Made by a program: the position numbers and the translations under genes
The notes under the pieces: model-generated
The model's input: only the letters and a program-made list of their open reading frames with translations
The model's database searches: none
What the model was told of the DNA's origin: nothing
In this document: piece by piece, positions 6,785 to 7,253 of the stretch
Position numbering within the stretch: the first letter of the stretch is position 1
How the letters are laid out: each line of letters opens with the position of its first letter
Origin: an uncultured Actinomycetes bacterium
Lineage (GTDB): Bacteria; Actinomycetota; Actinomycetes; Nanopelagicales; Nanopelagicaceae
Direction: 5' to 3'
Length of the DNA stretch: 7,253 nucleotides
NCBI GenBank assembly: GCA_903918325.1
Contig: CAIXDY010000136.1
Location: 1-7,253 of the forward strand

Positions 6785-7253
6785 TTGATTTAGCTGCATC
6801 CTTTGATGCCCAGTTAGCTCCACTGGCACCAATCCTTATTTACTTAATCGCGGGCGGTTTAATTTTCCTTGAAACAGGCGTTTTATTAGGCTTTTTCTTG
6901 CCTGGAGATTCGCTCCTGTTTAGTGCTGGCCTAGTCGCAGCTTCAACTAAAAACGTAAATATCGCCATTCTTATCGCGATTATTTTCTTAGGGGCATTCT
7001 TCGGGGATCAAGTTGGTTTTGTAATTGGCCGTGTAATTGGCCGCCCCTACTTAGAAAAACATAAATCTGCACGAATCCAGCGCATGGTTGCGCGCTCTGA
7101 AAGATTCTACGAACAAACTGGTTGGTGGGCCGTTGTTGCGGCTCGCTTTTTTCCTTGGATCCGTACATTTGTTCCACCAATAGCTGGCGCATCTAAAATG
7201 AATTACTACAAATTCTTAACGGCTAACGCGCTGGGTGCTTTGTTATGGGGCGG
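6781..7253 (+). CDS. DedA-family membrane protein (C-terminus cut by window edge)
   Basis: This is an integral membrane protein of the DedA / SNARE-associated family; members are tied to membrane homeostasis, and some recycle undecaprenyl phosphate across the membrane. 157 residues are visible and roughly 40-60 should follow. Conserved features seen are Glu31 in FLETG, LPGD (40-43), GDQVGF (75-80), and the re-entrant-loop motif with Arg122, Pro125, Arg128, Pro132-Pro133 and Gly136 (ARFFPWIRTFVPPIAG). Hydrophobic stretches at about 13-38 and 60-85 are likely membrane or half-membrane segments. The GTG start overlaps the malic enzyme TGA as GTGA and has only a weak purine-rich AAAGAAA upstream, so translation is probably coupled. 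The GTG choice fits the usual length before the first membrane segment. Family is secure; the transported lipid is not known. Confidence 0.93.
   Translation, partial: MIDLAASFDAQLAPLAPILIYLIAGGLIFLETGVLLGFFLPGDSLLFSAGLVAASTKNVNIAILIAIIFLGAFFGDQVGFVIGRVIGRPYLEKHKSARIQRMVARSERFYEQTGWWAVVAARFFPWIRTFVPPIAGASKMNYYKFLTANALGALLWG

Overview
The window looks like a piece of the chromosome of a low-to-mid GC actinobacterium, most probably a streamlined freshwater member of the acI / Nanopelagicales type. This lineage call is inference. It rests on a base composition that looks mid-40s percent GC by eye, on the actinobacterial tadA plus 'tRNA adenosine deaminase-associated protein' pair sitting divergently from upp, on protein sequences that read like actinobacterial families, and on extreme compactness: overlapping stops and starts, a zero-base junction, and convergent genes that share coding DNA. 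No mobile element, rRNA, tRNA or CRISPR array was seen, and no stretch over 300 bases lacks a gene.

Layout. Positions 1-1313 (minus) hold most of an aldehyde dehydrogenase of the succinate-semialdehyde dehydrogenase type, cut at its C-terminus by the window edge. A 92-base divergent intergenic region with two small palindromes separates it from a 779-residue protein on the plus strand (1406-3745). That protein resembles the KimA-type potassium/proton symporters: an APC-fold membrane domain, then a UspA-like cytosolic domain, and in addition a C-terminal OB-fold-like domain. Its end overlaps tail to tail with a minus-strand pair, the tRNA-specific adenosine deaminase gene tadA (3717-4175) and its upstream partner of unknown function (4172-4714), joined by a GTGA overlap. 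After a 54-base divergent spacer comes a plus-strand operon: upp (uracil phosphoribosyltransferase), an ACT-domain malic enzyme starting directly after the upp stop, and a DedA-family membrane protein overlapping the malic enzyme stop by GTGA and running off the window.

How the genes relate. tadA and its partner are a translationally coupled tRNA-editing unit. upp, malic enzyme and dedA are probably co-transcribed, although they serve pyrimidine salvage, pyruvate/malate metabolism and membrane lipid-carrier homeostasis.

The most interesting item is the KimA-like transporter carrying an OB-fold-like domain. From memory, in mycobacteria separate genes for a permease of this type, an OB-fold protein and the potassium-channel regulators ceoB/ceoC lie close together. 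The fusion therefore suggests that the OB protein takes part in potassium homeostasis, perhaps as a ligand sensor. No other clearly new system was found.
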